Positions 40,987 to 47,502 of a DNA stretch of 47,502 nucleotides are shown here, piece after piece (within the stretch, counting starts at the first letter, position 1; the number at the start of each line of letters is the position of its first letter). The stretch spans positions 1 through 47,502 of the forward strand of contig JAZNTT010000019.1 of assembly GCA_045591885.1 (NCBI GenBank). Direction: 5' to 3'. Under the pieces are notes generated by a model, which was not told the DNA's origin, did no database searches, and saw only the letters and a list, made by a program, of their open reading frames with translations. The stretch comes from Colimorpha_A sp045591885 (lineage in GTDB: Bacteria > Bacillota > Clostridia > Oscillospirales > CAG-272). The translations under genes and the position numbers were made by a program.

Positions 40987-41628
40987 TCAGTATGAACGAA
41001 TAAAGTTTGCTATACGCTCGGAGAGAAGAACGTGTCCTGCGTCGTTCGGATGAAGTCCGTCGGGCATATATTTTTCTCTCTGCGCGTCAATCGACGGCTG
41101 AATACCGTATGTTGCAAAAAGATCGATAACCGGAAGCGAATAGTAACGCGCGACCTCCTTGATAATATCAGCGTAATCGGAAAGAATCCTTCCCTTTCTG
41201 TCGGGCTGATTCTCCGTAAGACGGTGAAGAGGGGTGCAAACGAATATGTTCGCCGACGGATATTCCGTCATAAGGTAAGTGTAAAGATAATGAAGCGCTC
41301 CGTAGAAGGTATCGGGAGTTCTATCGGACATTTCTCCGATCGGCGCGTCACCGTGACCGAAGTCGTTTGTTCCGCCGAAGACCACGATAGCGTCAGCGTC
41401 TTTATCCATATCGACAACTCTCATCGGGAAGTCAAGATCGTGACGCGGATTTTCGGAAGGAGTTACCTGTTTCGCAAGACGCGTTCCGCTTACGCCGTAA
41501 TTACGGGCTTCGCTAAGTCCGTGCTTTTCCTTGATAAGCTGATGGAAGCACTTATCCTGACCGGTCGTTCCTGTGCCCTCAGTGATACTGTCTCCGAGGA
41601 AGTCTATCTTCTTACCCTTAAGCTCCAT
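40987..41628 (-). CDS. SGNH/GDSL hydrolase between tig and clpP
   Basis: This 213-aa SGNH hydrolase has GDSITEGTG (nucleophile Ser, block I), YGVSGTRLA (block II Gly), VVFGGTNDFG (block III Asn) and DGLHPNDAGH (Asp and His). All four catalytic blocks are intact. No signal peptide. Probably an esterase or deacetylase on carbohydrate. It starts 1 nt after the trigger factor stop, so it is translated with tig. Its insertion in the tig-clpP-clpX order is unusual. Confidence 0.9.
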   Translation of the reverse strand: MELKGKKIDFLGDSITEGTGTTGQDKCFHQLIKEKHGLSEARNYGVSGTRLAKQVTPSENPRHDLDFPMRVVDMDKDADAIVVFGGTNDFGHGDAPIGEMSDRTPDTFYGALHYLYTYLMTEYPSANIFVCTPLHRLTENQPDRKGRILSDYADIIKEVARYYSLPVIDLFATYGIQPSIDAQREKYMPDGLHPNDAGHVLLSERIANFIRSY

Positions 41629-41629
41629 A

Positions 41630-42985
41630 TTACTCGGTTACTTCTTCAGTTTTCTCTTCGGTTGCTTCCTCTGCCTTGGGAGCCGCCTTCTTTGCTCTGG
41701 GCTTACGGGGCTTGGTGATGGAAGCGTTGCTCTTAACTACCTCGACTGCCTTCGATACCTTGATATCGTCGGTGATCATATCGGGAGTGATCTGCGCCTT
41801 AACCTCGGAAAGCTCGATGCGGTAAGCATCTGCGATCTTCTGAAGTTCTGCTTCGATCTCTTCCTCGGTTACTTCGATATTCTCGAGAGAGGCGATCTTT
41901 TCAAGAGCGAGACGTGTCTTGACCTGCTTTTCAGCGATAGGTCTGAACTGCTCTCTCATGTTGTCGAGGGTCATGCCGGTATACTTGAGGTAAGTATTGA
42001 GGTCGAGTCCCTGCATTCTGAGACGGTTGTCATAGTCACGGACCTGATTTTCGGTCTCGGTAACGAACATTGCCTCGGGAATATCAGCCTCGAGGTTCTC
42101 TATAAGCATATCAATCAGCTTATTCTCGACCTCTCTGTCTGCCTCAGCATTGTGTCTCTCTGTGATTTTTGCCTCAACGTCTGCCTTATATTCAGCAAAT
42201 GTATCAAATTCCGAAACATCCTTAGCGAACTCGTCGTCAAGCTCGGGAAGCTCGTTGAACTTTATATCGTGAAGAACGGTCTTAAATACGGCTGCCTTAC
42301 CTGCAAGCTCTGCTGCGTGGTACTCGGTCGGGAAGGTTACGTTTACGTCGAATGCGTCGCCTGCATTATGGCCTACGATCTGCTCTTCAAATCCGGGGAT
42401 GAACTGACCCGAGCCGAGAGTAAGGTTATACTTCTCGCCCTTGCCGCCCTCGAAGGGAATGCCGTCAACGGAGCCCTCGTAGTCGATAACTGCGATGTCA
42501 CCCTCTGCCGCTGCGCGGTCGGTGATGTCAACGGTACGGGAATTACGAGCGCGAACCTGCTCGATCTGTGCGTTTACTTCCTCTTCGGTAGTAGGAGCAA
42601 CGGTTCTGGTTACCTTATAACCCTTGTATTCCTTAACGGTAACCTCGGGCTTAACCGGGAAGGATGCCTTAAGAACTACGCCGTTATCGTCAAGAGATAC
42701 GATATCGAACTCCGCCTGACCTACAGGAGTCTCGCCGCACTCGGTGATCGCCTCGTCGTATGCCTTGGGGAGAAGCGCGTTTATTGCCTCATCGTAGAAT
42801 ACGCCCTTACCGTACATCTTCTCGACGACGGAACGGGGTGCCTTACCCTTTCTGAAGCCGGGAACGTTCATGTTCTTAACATTCTTTCTGTATGCGGCCT
42901 CGACTGCCTTGTCGAAGCTCTCCTTGTCGATAGCTATTTCAAGCTCGACCTGATTTCCATTTTTGTTTGTGCTTTTCAAGCTCAT
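41630..42985 (-). CDS. tig: Trigger factor
   Basis: This 451-aa ribosome-bound chaperone has the ribosome-binding signature VPGFRKGKAPRSVVE near residue 42. The central FKBP-type PPIase domain is at about 150-250 (GDIAVIDYEGSVDGIPFEGG, LGSGQFIPGFEEQIVG). The C-terminal helical arms end in a Lys/Ala/Glu-rich tail (PKAEEATEEKTEEVTE). GGAGGAAAAAACAAA precedes the ATG. It leads the operon with the GDSL hydrolase, clpP and clpX. Confidence 0.97.
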   Translation of the reverse strand: MSLKSTNKNGNQVELEIAIDKESFDKAVEAAYRKNVKNMNVPGFRKGKAPRSVVEKMYGKGVFYDEAINALLPKAYDEAITECGETPVGQAEFDIVSLDDNGVVLKASFPVKPEVTVKEYKGYKVTRTVAPTTEEEVNAQIEQVRARNSRTVDITDRAAAEGDIAVIDYEGSVDGIPFEGGKGEKYNLTLGSGQFIPGFEEQIVGHNAGDAFDVNVTFPTEYHAAELAGKAAVFKTVLHDIKFNELPELDDEFAKDVSEFDTFAEYKADVEAKITERHNAEADREVENKLIDMLIENLEADIPEAMFVTETENQVRDYDNRLRMQGLDLNTYLKYTGMTLDNMREQFRPIAEKQVKTRLALEKIASLENIEVTEEEIEAELQKIADAYRIELSEVKAQITPDMITDDIKVSKAVEVVKSNASITKPRKPRAKKAAPKAEEATEEKTEEVTE

Positions 42986-43021
42986 TTTGTTTTTTCCTCC
43001 GATGATATTAATATCCTTATA

Positions 43022-43049
43022 ATTTTACCAAATTTTCGCTTAATGTCAA
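43022..43049 (-). promoter_or_regulatory. Promoter of the tig operon
   Basis: Minus-strand TTGACA (43044-43049) and TAAAAT (43022-43027) have a 16-nt spacer, about 30 nt upstream of the tig start. Confidence 0.75.
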
Positions 43050-43074
43050 TAGATTTGGGCGAAAAAGTAGTTAT

Positions 43075-43785
43075 TTAATTGATTTTCAGGGGTATAAAAC
43101 TCAAATAATCAGATGAAACTATATTCATCTGTATTCCTTCGTAATCAAACGACCTCGGAATATCGTATGAATTATGAAGATGTCCGTAGTAGCATCTGAC
43201 AATACCGTATGATCTCATAAGCTCGATAAGATCGTGACTGACGTAGTCCTTACATACGGGCGGAAAATGGAAAAATGCGACCTTTTCGTATTTTCCGTCG
43301 GGATCGAGCGCGACTGCCGCCTTGAAGGACAGCTCGGCACGTATGACCTCGCGCTTCGAAAGCTTTTCAAAATCCGTTCCGTCGGGCGCGCTTTTAGGGT
43401 CGTAAAACCAACCGCGCGAGCCGCAGACGATTATATTTTCAACCAAGTGCGCGTTGTTGTGAAGAAGCGAGATATTCGTTATTCCCTCTCGTGCAAAGAA
43501 TTCGCTCAGCTTCTTTTCCGATTGCCACCAGAGGTCGTGATTTCCCTTTCCGATTATCTTTTTTCCGTTAAGAGAGGAGATAAGCTTTAAATCGGGCCCT
43601 GCTTCTTCGAGATTCAGTCCCCAGGAAATGTCGCCCGGGATAACTACGGTATCGTTTTCACCGACGACCGCGTTCCAGCCGCTAACGAGCTTCAACGTAT
43701 AATCGCGCCAACGGTTTCCGAAAACGTCCATCGGCTTCGGTACAGCTTCCGACAGATGTGTGTCGGCAATAACGTATATAGCCAA
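43075..43785 (-). CDS. Calcineurin-like metallophosphoesterase
   Basis: This 236-aa protein has the phosphoesterase motif order DTHLSE, PGDISWG, GKGNHDLWW and YYGHLHN; FHFPP holds another His ligand. It resembles the YkuE/MPP group of cytoplasmic phosphoesterases. Substrate unknown. GGAGG lies upstream of the ATG. It precedes tig on the same strand, but tig has its own promoter. Confidence 0.88.
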   Translation of the reverse strand: MAIYVIADTHLSEAVPKPMDVFGNRWRDYTLKLVSGWNAVVGENDTVVIPGDISWGLNLEEAGPDLKLISSLNGKKIIGKGNHDLWWQSEKKLSEFFAREGITNISLLHNNAHLVENIIVCGSRGWFYDPKSAPDGTDFEKLSKREVIRAELSFKAAVALDPDGKYEKVAFFHFPPVCKDYVSHDLIELMRSYGIVRCYYGHLHNSYDIPRSFDYEGIQMNIVSSDYLSFIPLKIN

Positions 43786-43865
43786 ATTCTCCTCCTTTCT
43801 CGGTATATTTCAGCCGAAAATTACGAATACTTAATGTGGATACTTCCACAAGAAAGGAACTAAAA

Positions 43866-44069
43866 ATGGGAATTTTTGATATGCACAGTGATTCAAAGGA
43901 CAGCAAAAAGAATCACAACAAGGGCGTAGTCTGCGACGTTCGCAACTGCGCTTACCATGACGGTGACAATTATTGCACGGCGTCCAAGATCGCCGTAGGC
44001 CCGTCATTTGCGACCTCCTGCACCGACACCGTCTGTGCGACCTTCAAGCAGAAAAATCAGAATCTCTGA
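43866..44069 (+). CDS. DUF1540 domain protein
   Basis: This 67-aa protein has a central DUF1540 motif: VVCDVRNCAYHDGDNYCTAS, then FATSCTDTVCATF, with conserved Cys likely binding a metal. AAGGAA precedes the ATG at 43866. Such proteins are common in spore-forming clostridia, with no known function. The end overlaps the end of the convergent thrC by 13 nt. Confidence 0.88.
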   Translation: MGIFDMHSDSKDSKKNHNKGVVCDVRNCAYHDGDNYCTASKIAVGPSFATSCTDTVCATFKQKNQNL

Positions 44070-45547
44070 AAATTGAGTGCCGAAAGTGGCATATCCTCCG
44101 CTTTGATCGCGTTATTCGGGTCAAAGCGGACTTTTCTTTCTGCAATTCCGTATAGGGGCTTCGGAATCGGAACGCCCGTTTTCTTCTCAAGAAGCTCCAT
44201 TGCGTCAAGCTCGTTCTCGGGTACCTCACCCGTCAATGCCTTAAGAACGGCAGGTGAGAATTTATACGGTGACGCGGTCGACGCGCAAACGAGCTTTCTG
44301 CCGCTGTTATTTTCCTTTACGTACTTCTCGGCGCAGTACAGACCTACCGCGGTATGAGTATCGCAAAGATAGTTATAATCTTCGTAAATGTGCTTGATCT
44401 CTATGGCAGTCTGCGTTTCGTCGCAGGATAGACCTGTAAATTCAGCGCCTATCTTCGCCTTTGCCTCGTCGGTTACGGTATAGCTTCCCTTTTCCTTAAG
44501 CTCTGCCATAAGCGTCTCGGTCTCTTTCTGACCGCAGGTGAGGTACAACAGACGCTCGAGGTTACTCGAAATGAGAATGTCCATCGAGGGCGAGGTCGTC
44601 GCGTAGAAGGGACGGTTTCTGTTATAATTACCGCTTATGAAGAAATCGGTAAGCACGTTGTTCTTATTCGACGCGCAAATGAAGCTATGAACCGGAAGTC
44701 CCATAAGCTTCGCAATATAAGCCGCGAGAATGTTTCCGAAGTTACCCGTCGGAACGCAGATATCTATCTCCTCACCGAGCGCAATATCGCCATCCTTGAG
44801 CAGATCGCAGTAAGCCGAAATATAGTAAACGACCTGCGGAACAAGTCGTCCCCAGTTGATCGAGTTTGCGGACGAAAGGAAAACTCCCTTTTCGTTCAGC
44901 TTTGCGTTTATTTCGGAGTCGGAGAATATCTTTTTGACGCCGTTCTGCGCATCGTCAAAGTTACCGATAACGGAATTTACTTCGACGTTCTTTCCCTCCT
45001 GCGTTGCCATCTGAAGCTTCTGCACACGGCTTACACCGTCAACGGGATAGAACACCGAGATTCCAACGCCGTCTACGTCCTTATAACCCTCAAGCGCCGC
45101 CTTACCGGTGTCACCCGAGGTAGCAACGAGAATGAGCGCCTTACGCGTATCTCCCGTCTTTTTTACGGCTCTTACGAAAAGCCGAGGCATTATCTGAAGC
45201 GCCATATCCTTGAACGCCGCCGTCGGACCGTGCCAAAGCTCAAGAACTCTTATTCTCTGACCAAGCTTCGATATAGGCGCGGGACCGCCCGGGAAGCTGT
45301 TTTCACAGTAAGCGCCCTCGCATTCACCAAGAAGCTCCTCGTAGGTATATTCGTCAGAGAGGAACTTATACATTACCTTTGCCGCGCGGGCAGGATAATT
45401 ATCATCGCAAAGCCCCTTTATTTCGTCAAGCGAAAGGGTCGGTATTTCGTCGGGAAAATAAAGTCCTCCGTCCTCGCATAGACCCTTCTTTATCGCCATA
45501 GCGGATGATACGGCTTGACTTTTTCCTCTCGTGCTTATGTACTTCAT
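44057..45547 (-). CDS. thrC: Threonine synthase
   Basis: This 496-aa PLP enzyme converts O-phosphohomoserine to threonine. The N terminus is MKYISTRGKSQAVSSAMAIK. The PLP lysine is Lys113 in GPTAAFKDMALQ. LVATSGDTGKAALEGY binds the PLP phosphate and VPTGNFGNILAAY the cofactor region. Its long form is typical of the bacterial group 2 enzymes. GGAAGG supports the ATG at 45547. It follows the dipeptidase gene by about 30 nt and is probably last in the pyk-side transcript. Confidence 0.95.
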   Translation of the reverse strand: MKYISTRGKSQAVSSAMAIKKGLCEDGGLYFPDEIPTLSLDEIKGLCDDNYPARAAKVMYKFLSDEYTYEELLGECEGAYCENSFPGGPAPISKLGQRIRVLELWHGPTAAFKDMALQIMPRLFVRAVKKTGDTRKALILVATSGDTGKAALEGYKDVDGVGISVFYPVDGVSRVQKLQMATQEGKNVEVNSVIGNFDDAQNGVKKIFSDSEINAKLNEKGVFLSSANSINWGRLVPQVVYYISAYCDLLKDGDIALGEEIDICVPTGNFGNILAAYIAKLMGLPVHSFICASNKNNVLTDFFISGNYNRNRPFYATTSPSMDILISSNLERLLYLTCGQKETETLMAELKEKGSYTVTDEAKAKIGAEFTGLSCDETQTAIEIKHIYEDYNYLCDTHTAVGLYCAEKYVKENNSGRKLVCASTASPYKFSPAVLKALTGEVPENELDAMELLEKKTGVPIPKPLYGIAERKVRFDPNNAIKAEDMPLSALNFQRF

Positions 45548-45576
45548 ATCTTTTTTCCTTCCCATATTAGGATTTA

Positions 45577-46455
45577 TTAAAAATTGCTTTTTGCAAAATG
45601 TTCTGCGTTTTTATAAAATACCGCGTCGGCGAGATCCTCGGAGTGATATTTCTTCGCCAAAGCATCGTACAAAACGCCGATCTTTCCGATATTCTCTATG
45701 CCGTAAGGAAGCGTATCGTCCGACGTTCCGTCGAAGTCGGTTCCGAGACAAACGGAATCGCTGCCGCAAGTATTGCGTAGATGATCTATATGATCAAGCA
45801 GTATATCAACGCTTCTGCATCCGAGGTGATCGGAAACGAAATTGACGCCTATAACGCCGCCAAGCTCCGCAACCTCGCGTGCAACCTCGTCCGAAATGTT
45901 TCTCGGATGGTCAAACACGCTTCTGCTACAGCTGTGGCTCGCGATCAGCGGCTTTTTCGCGTCTTTTGCAAGCTCTATTGCCTGATAACAGATCTCGTCA
46001 TTCGAGTGCGATAGATCCGGCGTTATTCCAAGCTCGAAGCAACGGTAAACGACCTCTTTTCCGAAATCGGTCAGCCCCTCGGAATTGTTAAACGCTCCGC
46101 CTATGTGACAGCTGTCGCGCCAGACGAGAGTAAATATCTTAACTCCGCGCCGAGCCAATTTATCAAGACGGTTTATGTCCCCGTTAAGAAGTTTCCCTCC
46201 CTCAACGGCAAGGATCGGAGTGAAATTCGGGATACCGAAAATATGCTTATCGGCGTAGTCAAGCGCCTGTAAACAGCGGTGATAATTCTCATCGTTACTA
46301 AGATCGTGCTCCGACCATATCGCCATCACCTGAGTGTAGCTGTCAAGGACGCTCATCGCCTTACTTAGCTCTATATGACAGGTGTTATCAAACATACCCT
46401 CTTTTCGGCGGAATATTTCGCCGAGGGTATCGCAGTGAAGATCGAATAATTTCAT
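45577..46455 (-). CDS. Membrane dipeptidase family (M19) peptidase
   Basis: This 292-aa renal-dipeptidase-type enzyme is a zinc amidohydrolase-fold dipeptidase. Visible ligands are His7 and Asp9 in FDLHCDTLG, the central Glu of VEGGKLL, DLSHSNDE, and ASHSCSRS for later His. LGTDFDGTSDD is the family end motif. No signal peptide is seen, so it is probably cytoplasmic despite the family name. It sits between yraN and thrC. Confidence 0.9.
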   Translation of the reverse strand: MKLFDLHCDTLGEIFRRKEGMFDNTCHIELSKAMSVLDSYTQVMAIWSEHDLSNDENYHRCLQALDYADKHIFGIPNFTPILAVEGGKLLNGDINRLDKLARRGVKIFTLVWRDSCHIGGAFNNSEGLTDFGKEVVYRCFELGITPDLSHSNDEICYQAIELAKDAKKPLIASHSCSRSVFDHPRNISDEVAREVAELGGVIGVNFVSDHLGCRSVDILLDHIDHLRNTCGSDSVCLGTDFDGTSDDTLPYGIENIGKIGVLYDALAKKYHSEDLADAVFYKNAEHFAKSNF

Positions 46456-46462
46456 AATAACC

Positions 46463-46891
46463 TCAGATCCAGATTTTGCCCCTTGCTCCGAAAACGCCCT
46501 TCATGTGATTTATCTTATAGCTTCCCTCTCCCGTGTTCTTGTCAGAGCAGACGAACACCTCGATCACGTCGAAGCGGTAGAACTTATCGCTCGGGAAGTT
46601 TTTTATAAAGCAGGAAGCGGCACGGGCAAGATTTGCGCGTTTTTTCGCGGTAACAGCGGCAGCGGGTCGCGAATAAGGATTCTTTACCTCGCGTCTCGTC
46701 TTTACCTCGACAAATACAATATACTGATCCTTTTGCGCGATTATGTCGATCTCTTCGTTATACGGCTTGTAGTTGCGGCAAATTACCGTGTAGCCGTTCG
46801 TTTTCAGATAATCCTCGGCAACCCTTTCGCCTGCGACACCCGTAATTATATGTGCAGGGGCAAGCGAACCGTCCTTTTTTCTGATCTCCAT
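46463..46891 (-). CDS. YraN/UPF0102 family protein
   Basis: This 142-aa protein has a nuclease-like fold: GVAGERVAEDYLKTNGY, then EEIDIIAQKDQYIVFVEVKT, the PD-(D/E)XK pattern with Glu-x-Lys, and RFDVIEV. Family members are predicted Holliday-junction-like endonucleases without proven function. ATG overlaps the pyruvate kinase stop in TGATG. An earlier in-frame start would lie inside pyk and is rejected. Confidence 0.9.
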   Translation of the reverse strand: MEIRKKDGSLAPAHIITGVAGERVAEDYLKTNGYTVICRNYKPYNEEIDIIAQKDQYIVFVEVKTRREVKNPYSRPAAAVTAKKRANLARAASCFIKNFPSDKFYRFDVIEVFVCSDKNTGEGSYKINHMKGVFGARGKIWI

Positions 46892-47502
46892 CAGGAAAGC
46901 ACGCACTTTTCGTTGCAGTAGACCATTCCGAGTTTACCGTCAACAGTTACGGTAGTGCCTGTTTTAAGTATCTTCGTCGCGTTTTCCGCGCCGACGATAA
47001 CGGGAATGTTAAGTGTCTTACCAACGATAGCGGCGTAGGAATCGTCGCCTCCGCGCTCACAGATTATCGCGCTCGCGTGACGGAGAATGCCGATTATCTT
47101 GTCGGATGCCGACGGAATAACGATAATATCGCCGTTTTCAAAATTAGCAAGCGCCTCTGCATCGGTAGCGCAAACGCAAAGCTTACCGCAAACGGACTTG
47201 TCAACTATACCGTTACCTGCAAGAAGAACGTCACCGACCATCTGAACCTTAAGCATATTCGTCGTTCCCGAAACACCGAGCGGAAGTCCCGCCGTAATAA
47301 CAACGAGGTCACCATACTCAACAAGACCGTTCTTATACGCCTCGTCGACCGCCATTTCAAGAAGCTCCTCCGAGCTTTCCGCAACCTTATCAACGTGAAG
47401 CGGAATAACGCCCCACGACATATTCATGTGTCGGCAAGCTTTATAGGACGGCGAGCAGGCGATAATATCGGTCTGCGGACGGAAGCGCGAAAGCAGACGC
47501 GC
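46891..47502 (-). CDS. pyk: Pyruvate kinase, C-terminal part (cut by window edge)
   Basis: The frame is open to the right edge. It begins with the allosteric C domain (RFRPQTDIIACSPSYKACRH, MNMSWGVIPL). After GDLVVITAGLP the sequence continues into a PEP-utiliser phosphohistidine-like domain, with GDIIVIPSASDKII and ICERGGDDSYAAIVGKTLNI, ending GKLGMVYCNEKCVLS. This extra domain is usual in Bacillus and clostridial pyruvate kinases. The usual TSH motif of the swivelling domain appears altered (CERGGDDS). About 203 residues are visible. Confidence 0.88.
   Translation of the reverse strand, partial: ARLLSRFRPQTDIIACSPSYKACRHMNMSWGVIPLHVDKVAESSEELLEMAVDEAYKNGLVEYGDLVVITAGLPLGVSGTTNMLKVQMVGDVLLAGNGIVDKSVCGKLCVCATDAEALANFENGDIIVIPSASDKIIGILRHASAIICERGGDDSYAAIVGKTLNIPVIVGAENATKILKTGTTVTVDGKLGMVYCNEKCVLS

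Noticed and set aside
41573..43078. 501-codon plus-strand frame over tig
   Set aside because: Antisense to trigger factor; Leu/Ser/Cys-rich product typical of a shadow frame.

Overview
The window looks like chromosomal DNA of an uncultured, gut-type, spore-forming clostridium (Bacillota, Clostridia). The evidence is the rpmG-secE-nusG-rplK-rplA cluster, tig-clpP-clpX, a TIGR03960/TIGR03936 radical SAM pair, a SpoIIQ-like M23 peptidase, a DUF421-DUF4363 pair, a BspA-type LRR surface protein, AGGAGG-type ribosome binding sites and many near-consensus promoters with 17-nt spacers. Family-level taxonomy cannot be settled from the sequence alone. Both window edges cut genes: a DUF4143 ATPase on the left and pyruvate kinase on the right.

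Layout. 1-4030 is accessory: two AAA/DUF4143 ATPases and an unrecognised 335-aa protein. The second ATPase and the 335-aa gene lie between two 147-bp direct repeats (912-1058, 3744-3890), with tRNA-3'-half-like fragments nearby. 4033-5128 holds tatD and a decayed gene. 5167-7765 is a minus-strand operon for SipW-type exported proteins and their dedicated signal peptidase. 7825-11414 carries an M48 protease, a PatB/MalY-type aminotransferase and an aldo/keto reductase with ferredoxin clusters. 11698-14080 has a small membrane protein, a lipoprotein with a hairpin leader, and a LytTR/DUF3021 pair with a duplicated fragment of its tail. 14225-17203 has an SDR and an LTA-synthase-like enzyme. 17233-19674 has the SpoIIQ-like protein, a sugar kinase and a GDSL hydrolase. 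19867-24058 has aspartate kinase behind a perfect palindrome, an M29 aminopeptidase and mtaB. 24081-26421 is a BspA-like surface protein with a long structured leader.

26609-31254 runs mnmA, a CPBP protease and the ribosomal/transcription cluster, which stops at rplA without rplJ-rplL. 31294-32352 is DUF421-DUF4363 behind a forespore-type promoter; its start codon appears to be AUU. 32345-38927 contains the radical SAM pair, a 1076-aa membrane protein and rlmB. 39057-43049 is clpX-clpP-GDSL hydrolase-tig. 43075-47502 has a phosphoesterase, a DUF1540 protein, thrC, a membrane dipeptidase, a YraN family protein and the end of pyk.

The strongest candidate for something undescribed is the 1076-aa protein at 34865-38095. 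Its C-terminal half follows the P-type (P1B-like) ATPase fold order, but essentially every catalytic motif is replaced: DKTGT by DDREV, HP by GP, TGDN by TVDPN, CPC by PAT, and no GDGxND. It is fused to about 500 residues of acidic, probably disordered sequence. Second-tier items are the self-complementary leader of the LRR gene, which begins at its predicted transcription start and ends in a terminator with an alternative pairing partner, the AUU start, the repeat-bracketed ATPase module, and the SipW operon. All functional statements rest on reading the sequence and recalling families; no database search was run.
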